Shown: positions 44,487-54,925, counted from the stretch's first letter. The stretch is DNA of 64,000 nucleotides from Halopseudomonas laoshanensis (GCF_008365385.1 NZ_QOVF01000003.1:1-64000); one strand, 5' to 3'. The notes: generated by a model from the sequence alone, not told the origin. Numbers and translations are program-made.

Positions 44487-44924
44487 CTACACCTCAAGCA
44501 GAAAGGTCACTGGCCCATCGTTGATCAGATGCACCTGCATATCCGCGCCAAACCGTCCGCTGGCCACGGCGGCGTGGGCATGCCGTGCCTGTGCCAGCAG
44601 GTAGGAAAAGAGTTGTTCCGCAGCCGCCGGCGTAGCTGCCGTGGAAAAGCCAGGCCGCAAGCCTTTGCGTGTATCGGCCGCCAGAGTGAACTGCGATACC
44701 AGCAACAAACCGCCCTGAACATCCTGTACCGAGCAATTCATCCGCCCATCGGCATCATTGAATACCCGATACTTGAGCAGGCGCTGGAGTAGTTTGTCGG
44801 CGGTGGCTCGGTCATCCTGCGGTTCAATACCGACCAGCACCAGCAGGCCCTGATCGATACTCCCCACCACCTCGCCGCCGACTTCAACCCGCGCCTGGGT
44901 GACCCGCTGTAACAGCGCTTTCAT
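44487..44924 (-). CDS. dtd: D-aminoacyl-tRNA deacylase
   Basis: A 145-residue DTD that frees tRNA from D-amino acids. It begins MKALLQRVTQARVEVGGEVVGSIDQGLLVLVGI, has SVQDVQGGLLLVSQFTLAADTRKGLRPGFSTAA (SQFTL motif), and ends with the GP-containing HLINDGPVTFLLEV. Overlaps nothing; it follows pip by 15 bp in one operon, as in other Pseudomonas. Confidence 0.96.
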   Translation of the reverse strand: MKALLQRVTQARVEVGGEVVGSIDQGLLVLVGIEPQDDRATADKLLQRLLKYRVFNDADGRMNCSVQDVQGGLLLVSQFTLAADTRKGLRPGFSTAATPAAAEQLFSYLLAQARHAHAAVASGRFGADMQVHLINDGPVTFLLEV

Positions 44925-44939
44925 CGCTGCATTACTCGC

Positions 44940-45911
44940 CTATTCCACCAGCGGCGGCAGGTTGAGCAGCTGGCGCGACAAGGTTTCGGTGGCCCGTACC
45001 AGGGCGTCAGCGATACCGGTTTCCGAAGCCGCGTGACCGGCGTCGCGAATAATTTTCAGCTCACTGCCAGGCCATTTCTGATGCAGGCTGTGCGCGTTAT
45101 CCAGCGGGCAGACCATATCGTACCGGCCGTGCACAATGATGCCGGGAATATGCGCGATGGATTCCATGTTATCCAGCAGTTGATCAGCTTCAAGAAAGGC
45201 ATGATTAACGAAGTAATGGCATTCAATCCGTGCAATCGCATAAGCCCGCCGGGCATCGCTGAAGCGGTCCACTACCTGCGGGCTGGGCCGCAAGGTGGCA
45301 CAACGGCCTTCCCAGATCGACCAGGCCTTGGCCGCGTGCATGCGGCAGATCTCATCGTCGCCGGTCAGCCGCTTGTAATAGGCAGCGACCATATCGTGGC
45401 GCTCTTCTTCTGGGATCAGCGCCAGATAATCCTCCCAGTAATCGGGAAAAACATGGCTCGCGCCTTCCTGGTAGAACCAGCGGATATCCTGATCACGACA
45501 AAGGAAAATGCCGCGCAAAATCATCCCCAACACCCGCTCTGGATGCGTCTGCGCGTAGGCCAGCGCCAGCGTCGAACCCCAGGAGCCGCCGAACAGCACC
45601 CACTGTTCTATGCCCAGATGCTTGCGCAGCACCTCGAGATCCTCCACCAGATGTTGCGTGGTGTTGTTTTCCAGGCTGGCATGCGGTGTCGAGCGGCCGG
45701 AACCACGCTGGTCAAAGGTGATGATGCGGTAGACCGAAGGGTCGAAGAAGCGCCGGCTCAACCCGTCGCAGCCCGCACCCGGTCCCCCGTGAATAAACAC
45801 CACTGGCAAACCATCGGCTTGACCGCTTTCATCCACATACAATATGTGAGGCTTTTCCACGGCCAGTTCATGGCGGGCGAAGGGTTTGATCTCCGGGTAC
45901 AACAGCTGCAT
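44940..45911 (-). CDS. pip: Proline iminopeptidase
   Basis: A 323-residue alpha/beta hydrolase releasing N-terminal proline. Motifs: HGGPGAGC (oxyanion), FDQRGSGRS, nucleophile Ser in GGSWGSTLAL, VHGRYDMVCP with Asp and DAGHAASE with His. The ATG at 45911 follows AGGAG; 20 upstream codons are excluded as non-conserved. Confidence 0.93.
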   Translation of the reverse strand: MQLLYPEIKPFARHELAVEKPHILYVDESGQADGLPVVFIHGGPGAGCDGLSRRFFDPSVYRIITFDQRGSGRSTPHASLENNTTQHLVEDLEVLRKHLGIEQWVLFGGSWGSTLALAYAQTHPERVLGMILRGIFLCRDQDIRWFYQEGASHVFPDYWEDYLALIPEEERHDMVAAYYKRLTGDDEICRMHAAKAWSIWEGRCATLRPSPQVVDRFSDARRAYAIARIECHYFVNHAFLEADQLLDNMESIAHIPGIIVHGRYDMVCPLDNAHSLHQKWPGSELKIIRDAGHAASETGIADALVRATETLSRQLLNLPPLVE

Positions 45912-45995
45912 GATGACCGCTCCTGGCCTGATGGGCAGCCGGAACCGACTGCTATCTGATAGGCACAACATTACTGACCGAAGGGCACTCTGTCT

Positions 45996-46439
45996 ATGCT
46001 ACCCGTGCGTCGCATTCTCTTGTGTTGGCTGGCTGTTGGCACTATCGCACTGATGACTGCGGGCTGTGGGTCGCAAAGCGCCGACGAGCGCCTGAATCTC
46101 AAGCTTGACGAACTTCAGGACGGTCTGGAGGCGCGTTCCACCGACCGGGTAATGGACGTACTGCACAGCGACTTTCAGGCCAGAGGCGAGCTGGATCGCG
46201 ACTGGGCGCGGCGTACCATGACTCTGATGTTTCTGCAGAACCAGCGGGTCAACGTGCTGGTAATCAATCAGGAAACCGCAATTGACCCGGTCTACGACGG
46301 GCAAGCCGTCACGCAGGCGCAAGTCAGCTTGAGTGGTGCCGAGCGCTTTATTCCAGACAGCGCCCGGGTCTACTCGGTGACGCTGAACTGGCTGGAAGAA
46401 GACGGCGATTGGCAGTTGCACCGGTTGACCTGGAAATAG
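45996..46439 (+). CDS. Small lipoprotein of unknown function
   Basis: 147 residues with a lipoprotein signal (RRILLCWLAVGTIALMTAGC; Cys about 24). The mature part, starting GSQSADERLNLKLDELQDGLEARSTDRVMDVLHSDFQARGELD, resembles NTF2/SnoaL-like folds in layout (helix then beta-rich, ending WQLHRLTWK). No function recognised. It is divergent from pip with its own AAGGG ribosome site. Confidence 0.75.
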   Translation: MLPVRRILLCWLAVGTIALMTAGCGSQSADERLNLKLDELQDGLEARSTDRVMDVLHSDFQARGELDRDWARRTMTLMFLQNQRVNVLVINQETAIDPVYDGQAVTQAQVSLSGAERFIPDSARVYSVTLNWLEEDGDWQLHRLTWK

Positions 46440-46476
46440 GCCACCCGGTGATATCGCTATTACGCCAAGGAAAGAT

Positions 46477-47058
46477 TCAGCCGCCGAAGGGTTTTACGCC
46501 GATCAGCGCGCCATGCAGCCACATGGCGAAGATCACCCAAGCGACCAGACCCACGACTACTGCCGCTCCATCCATCGCCGCCCGGCCTTTGGGATAGGTC
46601 ACGCCCGCCATCCGGTCGCGGCGACGCGAGACCACGTACAGCGCCACAGCCCAGGCCAGGAAGCTGCCGAACAACAGCAGATCCGCCACAGTGCCGTTGG
46701 CCAGCAAGTGGGCAATGGCCCAGAACTTGATCCCGAGCAACATCGGATGGCCCACGCGAGCCTTGATGTGGGTGCCAGGAATATAGGTCGCAGCCAGCAG
46801 GATGAAGGCTGGCACCGTCAACAATGCCGCCAGGTGCCGCGTCCATACCGGGGATACCCATAGCCAGGTAGGATCCAGGCGCGCCTGACCGTAACCCCAG
46901 ATGATCAGCAGCAGGCCGGCGAGCGACGCAATGGCGTAGGCACCCTTGTACGGCAGCACGCCCCTTTTGCTGATTTGCCTGGCCCGCCACTGCGCGGCGA
47001 ACAGGCGGGTGGAATGCACCCCGAGAAACAGCAACAAACCAATCACCAAAGCCAGCAT
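46477..47058 (-). CDS. NnrU-family membrane protein
   Basis: A 193-residue integral membrane protein with about five helices and the NnrU pattern (LGVHSTRLFAAQWRARQISKRG..GHPMLLGIKFWAIAHLLANGTVADLLLFGSFLAWAV). NnrU is linked to nitric oxide and denitrification in some bacteria and related to isoprenylcysteine methyltransferase folds. No denitrification gene lies in this window. Confidence 0.8.
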   Translation of the reverse strand: MLALVIGLLLFLGVHSTRLFAAQWRARQISKRGVLPYKGAYAIASLAGLLLIIWGYGQARLDPTWLWVSPVWTRHLAALLTVPAFILLAATYIPGTHIKARVGHPMLLGIKFWAIAHLLANGTVADLLLFGSFLAWAVALYVVSRRRDRMAGVTYPKGRAAMDGAAVVVGLVAWVIFAMWLHGALIGVKPFGG

Positions 47059-47099
47059 GGATACATCCTTTTCATTATGGTTATACGCACAGGCGCTTA

Positions 47100-48476
47100 T
47101 CAGGGCGCACGGGCGGTCAGGCTTTGCCCGGCACCTGCGTAGAGTATCAGGGCGCCATCCTCAGTGAAATCAAAGCGCTGTAACGAAGCGAGAGCGGCCA
47201 ACACTCGTTGCTCCTGCTGCATCAATGCCGGCGCGCAGGCCTTGCGGGTGGTAGCCGCCGTGGAGAGGGTCAGTCCTTCGCCCGACAGCGCGTATTCGCC
47301 ACGGTAGTTGTTGCAGGACGCCTGGCCATAGAGCAGCCCATCGGGACCGAAATTCACCGTCACATGCGAGCGATCAATAATACCCGCCTCGTTAATGTCT
47401 TCGACTACCCATTCCACCCCCTGAATCAGCCGCAGAGGGTCGCCGCCACAGCCGGAGAAATTGTGATCGTCATAGCTGAGTTCAACTGTCTGCGGGTAGA
47501 GCATGCCGCTCATGCTGTCAGTGCACAGCGCTTCGTTCACTTGCATCTCGACCTGCGAATCGCCGGCTACGGCACTTACCAAGCGGCTAGTGGTGGACTC
47601 CACTGCCTGGGTATATTCGGCAGCCTCGATCAACTCCTCCTCAAGCCGCGTCAGGCGTAGCGCACCAGCCTCCAGGTCGACACGCCAGAAAGGCTCATTG
47701 CCTCTGGCAACGAAGGGCTCGATGATCTCCCCTGGCGGGACGCAGAGCGGATAGCGCACGGCATCGATAATCAGATCAGCTGTGTTTCCTTTACTCCAGA
47801 ACCGCGTATCGGGGTCGCCTTCTGCTTCATAACGCGCACCTGACGCCGCCTCTACCGGGAGCAATATGTGCTTTTCGCCGTTCGCATCCAGTACCAGCGT
47901 GTCGCCTTCGTAGCCGGCACTCACTTGCAGACGCCCGCATTGCAACACGCTGCTGAATGCCGCAGCACGATAAGGCATCAACGTGACCTGGCCCAGGTCG
48001 CGTATGCCCGCCTGCGCGGGGACACTGATCGGCTCGGAAATCCAGGTAGTACGTTCGGCTTCTGTTAACGCCGCCCTGAGCTGGTAATCGCCATCCTCAG
48101 ATAGATCGCTGGCGCTGAGTTCCAGGGCAAATTCAAGCGGTACCTGGCGGCCATTCAGACTGAACCGCTGCTCGGCAATCATCGCCTCATCCGGTGACGC
48201 CGAGTCGGATACGTCGCGCAATTCGATCAACGCCTGACTGTTAGGTGCCAATGCGACCCGGGAGCGATACACCAGCTGACCACGCAACACCATGCGATCG
48301 TCATCGGCATCCACCACTGAGGTTTGCGCTTCCGCCGGCGGCTGAGCATCAACCTCCGCGTTGACTTCCTGTGGCGCGTCGGAACAACCCACCAACAGGA
48401 GCAAAGCGCCCAGCACGGTAGCGGCGACTCCCCAGCGAATTGGGGCAGGCGCAGAGGGGACTGGGAATAGCGTCAT
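47100..48476 (-). CDS. Multidomain META/MliC-like lipoprotein
   Basis: 458 residues. Lipobox LLVGC gives a lipidated N-terminus, then a YbaY-like domain (RGQLVYRSRVALAPNSQALIELRDVSD), an MliC-like lysozyme-inhibitor domain (VLQCGRLQVSAGYEGDTLVLDANGEKHILLP.. to YPLCVPPG), a COG3650-like domain (ARGNEPFWRVDLEAGALRL..DSMSGMLYPQTVEL) and a C-terminal META domain (VTVNFGPDGLLYGQASCNNYRGEY). The ATG at 48476 has GTGGAG upstream; a TTG five codons earlier is less likely. Probable role in envelope or lysozyme resistance (inference). Confidence 0.8.
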   Translation of the reverse strand: MTLFPVPSAPAPIRWGVAATVLGALLLLVGCSDAPQEVNAEVDAQPPAEAQTSVVDADDDRMVLRGQLVYRSRVALAPNSQALIELRDVSDSASPDEAMIAEQRFSLNGRQVPLEFALELSASDLSEDGDYQLRAALTEAERTTWISEPISVPAQAGIRDLGQVTLMPYRAAAFSSVLQCGRLQVSAGYEGDTLVLDANGEKHILLPVEAASGARYEAEGDPDTRFWSKGNTADLIIDAVRYPLCVPPGEIIEPFVARGNEPFWRVDLEAGALRLTRLEEELIEAAEYTQAVESTTSRLVSAVAGDSQVEMQVNEALCTDSMSGMLYPQTVELSYDDHNFSGCGGDPLRLIQGVEWVVEDINEAGIIDRSHVTVNFGPDGLLYGQASCNNYRGEYALSGEGLTLSTAATTRKACAPALMQQEQRVLAALASLQRFDFTEDGALILYAGAGQSLTARAP

Positions 48477-48491
48477 GGCATTGCTCCACAA

Positions 48492-48777
48492 GCAAACGTA
48501 AATGGTTGAATAGTGTGAACTAGGACTTTTCCCGTGGGTCAGCGTTCCCCTGTCTTGCCCAATCGAAAGCGAGCAACAGCTAGCTTTTGATCAAGCATTC
48601 TTACAATGCATGCTCCAAAGCAGCAATAACTATTCACCGCTTACTGATGCACTACCCCGCGCGCGCATGACAGCGTAGCGCACCGAAGGTAAACTACTGC
48701 GCCTGCGGCCGCCCGAAACCTGCCCCGCTATTCTCTTGTATTCCACCTCTGCCGGAGTCACCGGCCAGGACACTCGC
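48492..48777. other. Gene-free interval between divergent genes
   Basis: These 286 bp separate the META lipoprotein and the flavoprotein genes. I see no conserved reading frame, RNA gene or clear operator. The region should hold both promoters, but none can be assigned with confidence. Confidence 0.5.
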
Positions 48778-50397
48778 ATGATTCGCATCAACGAACTGCA
48801 GTTACCCCTTGATCATCCCACCGAAGCCTTGCGTCCGGCCATAGTCGCGCGCCTGAAGATAACCGACGCCGAACTGCTGGACTTCACGGTGTTCAAGCGC
48901 AGTTATGACGCGCGCAAGAAGAACAGCGAGATTACCTTCGTCTACATTCTCGATGTCGAGCTGAGCAACGAAGCGCCGGTGCTCAAGCGCTTTGCCAAGG
49001 ATCACAATATCCGCCCGGCTCCGGATACCGCTTACTACCCGGTGGCCCAGGCGCCCACCGACCTGAACGAACGGCCGCTGGTGATCGGCTTTGGACCCTG
49101 CGGGCTGTTTGCCGCGTTGACGCTCGCGCAGATGGGTTTCAAGCCGATTGTGCTGGAGCGCGGCAGGGATGTGCGCAGCCGCACCAAGGACACCTGGGCG
49201 CTATGGCGCAACAAGGTGCTCTCGCCCGAGTCCAACGTGCAGTTCGGTGAAGGCGGGGCCGGATTGTTTTCCGATGGCAAGCTCTACAGTCAGATCAAGG
49301 ATCCGAAATTCTATGGCCGCAAGGTCATGCATGAGTTCGTCCGCGCTGGCGCGCCTGAGGAAATCATGTTCGTCAGCAAGCCGCATATCGGCACCTTCCG
49401 GCTCACCGGTGTAGTTTCGAGCATGCGCGAAGAGATCAAGGCGCTGGGCGGCGAAGTTCGGTTTGATAGCCGCGTGACCGATTTCCTCATCAACGATGGC
49501 CGCATTGAAGGTGTGCAACTGGCCGATGGCGAAGAACTGCGCAGTCGTTATGTGGTGCTGGCGTTGGGGCACAGTGCGCGCGACACCTTTCGCAAGCTGC
49601 ATGAGCGCGGCGTTTATGTCGAAGCGAAACCCTTTGCCATTGGCTTTCGTATCGAGCATCCGCAATCGTTGATCGACACCGCCCGGCTGGGTAAATACGC
49701 CGGCCACCCGCAACTCGGCGCCGCGGACTATAAGCTGGTGCACCACGCCAGAAACGGGCGTGCGGTCTACAGCTTCTGCATGTGCCCGGGCGGTATGGTC
49801 GTAGCGGCGACGTCGGAGCCCGGGCGCGTGGTCACCAACGGCATGAGCCAGTACTCGCGCAATGAGCGCAATGCCAATGCCGGCATCGTTGTTGGCATCC
49901 ACCCTGAGCAGGACTTCCCCGGCGGGCCGCTGGCCGGCGTGGAACTGCAGGAGCAGCTTGAGTCCCGCGCCTTTGAACTGGGCGGCAGCGACTATTGCGC
50001 GCCCGGCCAATTGGTCGGGGATTTTATTCGCGCCAAAGCTTCCAGCAGCCTCGGTGAGGTACAGCCTTCGTACCAGCCCGGCGTACTGCTCGGCGACCTG
50101 GCCGCCGCCCTGCCCGCCTACGCCATTGAGGCCATTCGTGAAGCGCTGCCGGCCTTTGGCAAACAGATTCGCGGCTTTGACCGCCAGGATGCGGTGCTCA
50201 CCGGTATCGAAACCCGTACCTCCTCCCCAGTGCGCATCAAGCGCGATAATATCTCGCTGCAGAGTCTCAATACCCGTGGCTTGTATCCTGCGGGCGAAGG
50301 TGCCGGCTACGCTGGCGGGATTCTTTCCGCGGGCGTAGACGGGATCAAGATCGCCGAAGCCGTGGCCACGGCAATGCTGGCGGACAGGCAGACCTGA
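48778..50397 (+). CDS. COG2509-type FAD-dependent protein
   Basis: A 539-residue flavoprotein. The N-terminal region (MIRINELQLPLDHPTEALRPAIVARLKI..FKRSYDARKKNSEITFVYILDVEL) is a conserved small domain before the FAD fold VIGFGPCGLFAALTLAQMGFKPIVLERG. Later motifs are NVQFGEGGAGLFSDGKLYSQI and a C-terminal RGLYPAGEGAGYAGGILSAGVDGIKIAEAV. The family is widespread, but its substrate is unknown. ATG 48778 preferred over a start 14 codons upstream. Confidence 0.85.
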   Translation: MIRINELQLPLDHPTEALRPAIVARLKITDAELLDFTVFKRSYDARKKNSEITFVYILDVELSNEAPVLKRFAKDHNIRPAPDTAYYPVAQAPTDLNERPLVIGFGPCGLFAALTLAQMGFKPIVLERGRDVRSRTKDTWALWRNKVLSPESNVQFGEGGAGLFSDGKLYSQIKDPKFYGRKVMHEFVRAGAPEEIMFVSKPHIGTFRLTGVVSSMREEIKALGGEVRFDSRVTDFLINDGRIEGVQLADGEELRSRYVVLALGHSARDTFRKLHERGVYVEAKPFAIGFRIEHPQSLIDTARLGKYAGHPQLGAADYKLVHHARNGRAVYSFCMCPGGMVVAATSEPGRVVTNGMSQYSRNERNANAGIVVGIHPEQDFPGGPLAGVELQEQLESRAFELGGSDYCAPGQLVGDFIRAKASSSLGEVQPSYQPGVLLGDLAAALPAYAIEAIREALPAFGKQIRGFDRQDAVLTGIETRTSSPVRIKRDNISLQSLNTRGLYPAGEGAGYAGGILSAGVDGIKIAEAVATAMLADRQT

Positions 50398-50400
50398 GAC

Positions 50401-50826
50401 TCAAGCGTCCTGTTCGCTGGTGAACCCGCGGCACACGGCGGCCAGCTTATTGCCGTCCGGGTCCCGCACATAAGCCGCGAAAAAGTCAGCGTTATACTGC
50501 GGCCGCAATCCCGGCTCACCTTCACTGGTGCCGCCTGCTGCCAGTGCTGCGGCGTGGAAGGCACGCACGGCCTCCCAACTATCGGCCTTGAGAGCGACCA
50601 TGGTGCCGTTGCCGAAGGTGGCAGGCTGGCCATTGAACGGCTTGCCTAGCCACAACGCCAATTCCCGGCGTCCGTCTTCCTCGTAGGTGCCCCAACCAGC
50701 AATCTCTTCCCAGCCATCCTCGTCCTGCGGGTCACAGCGCTGCAGCCCGAGTGGTGCCAGCGCTGCATCATAGAAACGCACCGCACGCTCCAGATCGTTG
50801 GTACCCAGACTGATATAGGTAAACAT
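50401..50826 (-). CDS. VOC (glyoxalase-like) family protein
   Basis: A 141-residue vicinal-oxygen-chelate protein: MFTYISLGTNDLERAVRFYDAALAPLGL, WLGKPFNG, FHAAALAAGGTSEGEPGLRPQYNADFFAAYVRDPDGNKLAAVCRG. One or two metal ligands (His/Glu) may be missing at the first position, where the sequence has TYISLG in place of HIxxx. Function unknown. It is next to, but convergent with, the COG2509 gene. Confidence 0.82.
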   Translation of the reverse strand: MFTYISLGTNDLERAVRFYDAALAPLGLQRCDPQDEDGWEEIAGWGTYEEDGRRELALWLGKPFNGQPATFGNGTMVALKADSWEAVRAFHAAALAAGGTSEGEPGLRPQYNADFFAAYVRDPDGNKLAAVCRGFTSEQDA

Positions 50827-50886
50827 GGTGAACTCCCAGCATCGGAACGCCTGTGGCTCAGCATAGCTCCCGGAAATAGACGTCGC

Positions 50887-51423
50887 TCAGAAACTCGAAC
50901 CCGGCTGTTTGAGAAAGGCCAATTCCGCCAGGCTTGAAGGCCTGCCCAAGACCGCGTTGCGGTGCGGATAACGCCCAAAACGCTCAACTATCTCCCTGTG
51001 CTTCCACTCAAACTTCAAATTGTCTTCCAGACCCTCGGCAGAAAAAAGCTGGACTGCCATCTCGTGAATCGGCAGCGACTCACTGTGCATGAACGGCATG
51101 TACACGAACCGCCGCCGCTCGACCGGCAGCTCCTGATCAGCACCCTGCCGCACCGCTTCCTGCGCCAGCACCAGCGCCATGCTATCGTTGGCGAAGGCAC
51201 GTGGCGTGTCGCGCCAGATATTCCGGGAGAACTGATCCAGCACCAGGATCTCAGCAAGACGCCCCTCGGGCGTTGCCCGCCAGCCTTCCAGCTCGCCGCG
51301 TTCGGCCTGCCGATGCACGGCACCGAAACGCTCGGCGATCTGCCGATCAAACGCCAGCTCCACCCTCCACCACTGGGCCGGTTTGATCTCTTCAAACCAG
51401 AATCGATTAATCTCATCAATCAT
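50887..51423 (-). CDS. DUF924-family protein
   Basis: A 178-residue protein of the DUF924 (YkkA-like, TPR-type helical) family: [79 protein letters not shown]. Biochemical role is unknown. Its ATG overlaps the end of the glycerophosphodiesterase gene by eight bases, so the two are cotranscribed and coupled. Confidence 0.82.
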   Translation of the reverse strand: MIDEINRFWFEEIKPAQWWRVELAFDRQIAERFGAVHRQAERGELEGWRATPEGRLAEILVLDQFSRNIWRDTPRAFANDSMALVLAQEAVRQGADQELPVERRRFVYMPFMHSESLPIHEMAVQLFSAEGLEDNLKFEWKHREIVERFGRYPHRNAVLGRPSSLAELAFLKQPGSSF

Positions 51424-52735
51424 CAGTCTGCAGCCTTTTGTCGGGTTGGTTCACATCCATGCAGTGCGCATAAAAGCTTGTTGTGGCAGGCCAGTCGGCG
51501 AAGATCGCCTTCACCCCCACCTGTTGCGCCAGCACATCAATCACGGTCAGCACATCACTGTCCCGGTTGATCGCCTCCTGGACGCTTTGGTAGTACCAGC
51601 CACCGCCCTGCGCCAGAGGACCGCTGCGCTCAACCGACCAGGCAATCAGATCGAGCCCGGCACGCCTGGCATTTCGCGCGTACTCAGAGGGGACGATTCG
51701 CTGCTGATCATCCAGAGTGAGCAGCTTCCACAAGGCCGGCGCCAGTATTGCAACGCCCTGAGCTTTCAAGTCCGCCATGTAATCCAGCGAGACGGTCTCA
51801 TCGGTAAGCGCGCGATCATCAAGATAGACGGCCTGACGGCCGAATGCCGGAAACTGATCAATCCAGAACAGCACATCCTCCAGTCGAAACGACTGCGGCA
51901 TCACATCGGCGGGCGCGACACCGGCATCGATATAATCCTGAATCATTTGCCGGGCATAGTCCTCCTGGGTGTACTCGCCCTCGAACGGCATATTCACCAC
52001 CGGCGTCTTCAGTTCCGGGACGAACTCAACGCCAAGCTGTTTGAACAGGGCGATGCTCTCGCGATGACTCAGCACAGTGCCGCGCGCGGCATACAGGTCG
52101 GTGCGCCAATCGGCGGTGCCGCCGAGGTAGGCCTGCGGCGTGGTGGCCGTTGGATCAAAGGCATCCATTTTGCCTTGCAGCGTTTTGAACTCGGCCAGCG
52201 TGACGTCGCTGGTGCGGCATTCGGCCTGGGCTGGACGCCCGCTGTCTGGATCGGCTGGGATAAAGGGCTGGGTACACTTCGCATTCAGCGCCGGCACGGC
52301 GACGATGTTGGTAGTGGTGTGCAGGTCATCCTGGGCATGCCGGCAAACCAGCTGGCGATCCCGGGTAAAGGCCACATCACACTCAATAACCCCTGCGCCC
52401 ATGCGCGCCGCGGCAACATAGGACTCCAGAGTATGCTCTGGAAACTGCAGTGGCGCGCCGCGGTGTCCAATGGAGAACGTCGACGGCTGGAGATTTGACG
52501 TATCACAGGCTTGCAGTGACCGCTTCAGTGGGCCTTCCTCCAGGCCATCTGCCAGCCAGAACGGGCGTGGTCCCAGCTCAATCCGCGGGGCGCTCCGCAG
52601 CTCAGTCCAGGGCGCAACCTGCTGATCGGCATGCGCGTGACGGTCTTGCTCAACTGCCTGCGCAGGGCTCGGCGTCGCTGCTGCCGCTACACTACCGGTC
52701 AGCAACAGCGCCATCGCCAGGGTCTGAATTTTCAT
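51416..52735 (-). CDS. Periplasmic glycerophosphodiester phosphodiesterase
   Basis: A 439-residue exported enzyme (signal peptide 1-27, [27 protein letters not shown]) of the GlpQ/GDPD family. The motif [57 protein letters not shown] contains the catalytic His pair and the Glu-Cys-Asp metal ligands. It hydrolyses glycerophosphodiesters to glycerol-3-phosphate. No glpT/ugp transporter is adjacent. Confidence 0.88.
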   Translation of the reverse strand: MKIQTLAMALLLTGSVAAAATPSPAQAVEQDRHAHADQQVAPWTELRSAPRIELGPRPFWLADGLEEGPLKRSLQACDTSNLQPSTFSIGHRGAPLQFPEHTLESYVAAARMGAGVIECDVAFTRDRQLVCRHAQDDLHTTTNIVAVPALNAKCTQPFIPADPDSGRPAQAECRTSDVTLAEFKTLQGKMDAFDPTATTPQAYLGGTADWRTDLYAARGTVLSHRESIALFKQLGVEFVPELKTPVVNMPFEGEYTQEDYARQMIQDYIDAGVAPADVMPQSFRLEDVLFWIDQFPAFGRQAVYLDDRALTDETVSLDYMADLKAQGVAILAPALWKLLTLDDQQRIVPSEYARNARRAGLDLIAWSVERSGPLAQGGGWYYQSVQEAINRDSDVLTVIDVLAQQVGVKAIFADWPATTSFYAHCMDVNQPDKRLQTDD

Positions 52736-52846
52736 CCTGCCTCTTCTCGCTAAAGGGTGAAGAACGGGTAAGCACAAGAGCGTTCCTATCAGCTTTGGTG
52801 CTGTGTGCCAGAGCTCGAGGCATTGAGCCCAGTCTACCTCCCACGC

Positions 52847-52881
52847 AATAAAAAACCCGCCAGAGTCACCCCTGGCGGGTT
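52847..52881 (-). terminator. Terminator of typA
   Basis: AACCCGCCAG / CTGGCGGGTT is a 10-bp perfect stem around an 8-nt loop; the minus strand continues TTTTATTG. It lies 19 bp beyond the typA stop. Confidence 0.9.
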
Positions 52882-52899
52882 TGGTCAGCTAACTGAAGC

Positions 52900-54720
52900 T
52901 TAGCTCTTGCCAGCGCGCTTGCGCTCGTTTTCGGACAACAGCTTCTTGCGCAGACGGATCGACTTAGGCGTGATTTCGGCCAGTTCGTCGTCTTCGATAA
53001 ACTCCAGCGCCTGCTCCAGTGTGAAGCGTACTGGCGGTACCAGCGCGATGGTTTCATCTTTACCGGAAGCACGCATGTTATCCAGCTTCTTACCCTTGGT
53101 AGGGTTGACGCCCATGTCGTTGTCACGGCTGTTGATACCCACCAACATGCCTTCGTACACTTCATCGCCATGGCCCAGGAACAGCTTACCACGCGCCTGC
53201 AGGGTTTCCAGCGAGTAGGTCAGCGCCTTGCCGGTAGCAACAGAAACCAGTACGCCATTCTGGCGGCCGCTCATTTCGCCTGACTTCAACGGGCCATAGT
53301 GGCTGAAGATGCTGGTCATGATACCGGCACCGGAAGTCATGGTCAGGAACTGGTTACGGAAGCCGATCAGACCGCGAGCCGGAATGGTGTACTCCAGGCG
53401 TACGCGACCCTTGCCATCTGGAACCATGTTGGTCAGATCACCCTTACGCAGGCCCATCTGTTCCATCATTGCGCCCTGGTGCTGTTCTTCGAGGTCGATA
53501 GTAACGTTCTCGAAGGGCTCCTGCTTCTCGCCATCGATCACGCGGATGATGACTTCAGGACGGCCTACGGCCATTTCAAAACCTTCACGACGCATGGTTT
53601 CGATCAGGACCGACAGGTGCAGCTCACCACGACCGGATACCTTGAACTTGTCAGCGCTGTCGCCTTCTTCCACACGCAAAGCCACGTTGTACAGCAGCTC
53701 CTTGTCCAGACGCTCCTTGATATTACGGCTGGTGACGAACTTGCCTTCCTTGCCGCAGAACGGCGAGTCATTAACCTGGAAGGTCATGCTCACGGTAGGC
53801 TCGTCAACCGACAGGGGTGTCATCGCTTCAACATTCTGCGGATCACACAGCGTGTCGGAGATGAACAGCTCGTCAAAACCGCTGATGCAGACGATGTCGC
53901 CGGCGGCAGCTTCGTCAACGTCAATGCGGTGCAGGCCGTGGTGACCCATCAGCTTGAGGATACGGCCATTGCGACGCTTGCCATCAACATCGATAGCAAC
54001 CACCGGCGTATTCGGCTTGACGCGGCCACGGGCGATACGGCCCACGCCGATTACACCGAGGAAGCTGTTGTAGTCCAGAGCGGAGATCTGCATCTGGAAC
54101 GGGCCTTCGCGGTCAACCTGAGGTGCAGGGACGTTATCAACGATGGCCTGGAACAGCGGGGTCAGGTCGTCAGCCAGATTGTCATGCTCAAGACCGGCAA
54201 CGCCGTTGATGGCCGAGGCGAAAACGATCGGGAAATCCAGTTGCTCTTCAGTGGCGCCCAGGTTGTCGAACAAGTCGAACATCTGGTCCACAACCCAATC
54301 CGGGCGCGCGCCTGGGCGATCAACCTTGTTGACCACAACAATCGGACGCAAACCAGCCTGGAAGGCCTTCTGAGTCACGAAGCGAGTCTGCGGCATGGGG
54401 CCGTCCTGCGCATCTACCAGCAGCAGTACGGAGTCAACCATCGACATCACGCGCTCTACTTCGCCGCCGAAATCGGCGTGACCGGGGGTGTCCACGATGT
54501 TGATGTGGTGATCGTTCCAGTTGATCGCGGTGTTCTTGGCAAGGATGGTAATGCCGCGCTCTTTTTCCTGATCGTTGGAGTCCATCAGGCGTTCGGTGTC
54601 GAGCTCATTCCGCTCGAGGGTGCCAGATTGGCGCAGAAGCTTATCAACCAGAGTCGTTTTACCGTGGTCAACGTGGGCAATAATGGCAATGTTGCGGAGT
54701 TTCTCGATCACTATGGACAT
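52900..54720 (-). CDS. typA: Ribosome-binding GTPase TypA/BipA
   Basis: A 606-residue translational GTPase. G1 AHVDHGKT, G2 region [13 protein letters not shown]3 [13 protein letters not shown]4 NKVD and a BipA-type C-terminal [20 protein letters not shown]. It assists 50S assembly and growth under stress or cold. It is divergent from glnA, as in other Pseudomonas. Confidence 0.96.
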   Translation of the reverse strand: MSIVIEKLRNIAIIAHVDHGKTTLVDKLLRQSGTLERNELDTERLMDSNDQEKERGITILAKNTAINWNDHHINIVDTPGHADFGGEVERVMSMVDSVLLLVDAQDGPMPQTRFVTQKAFQAGLRPIVVVNKVDRPGARPDWVVDQMFDLFDNLGATEEQLDFPIVFASAINGVAGLEHDNLADDLTPLFQAIVDNVPAPQVDREGPFQMQISALDYNSFLGVIGVGRIARGRVKPNTPVVAIDVDGKRRNGRILKLMGHHGLHRIDVDEAAAGDIVCISGFDELFISDTLCDPQNVEAMTPLSVDEPTVSMTFQVNDSPFCGKEGKFVTSRNIKERLDKELLYNVALRVEEGDSADKFKVSGRGELHLSVLIETMRREGFEMAVGRPEVIIRVIDGEKQEPFENVTIDLEEQHQGAMMEQMGLRKGDLTNMVPDGKGRVRLEYTIPARGLIGFRNQFLTMTSGAGIMTSIFSHYGPLKSGEMSGRQNGVLVSVATGKALTYSLETLQARGKLFLGHGDEVYEGMLVGINSRDNDMGVNPTKGKKLDNMRASGKDETIALVPPVRFTLEQALEFIEDDELAEITPKSIRLRKKLLSENERKRAGKS

Positions 54721-54925
54721 CCTGGATTGCCCGACCGCGGTCGAGCTAACTGAAAAAAGAGGTGGGCATTATACAGACCCGGAGGTGACAGTGTATGTTT
54801 TTTGTACGCATCAGCCGATAATCCGCTATTTGCGAGGGTAATTTGCCGAAAACAAACGCCTGAGTGATGTAAGGTACAGCATATAAGCGCATTATATGTC
54901 GGCCAGGAAATACACTGGCCAGAGA

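Noticed and set aside
53299-54753. A 484-codon open frame on the plus strand opposite typA
   Set aside because: It is a shadow of the strongly conserved typA gene in GC-rich DNA; it has no recognisable domain and contains the typA start region.
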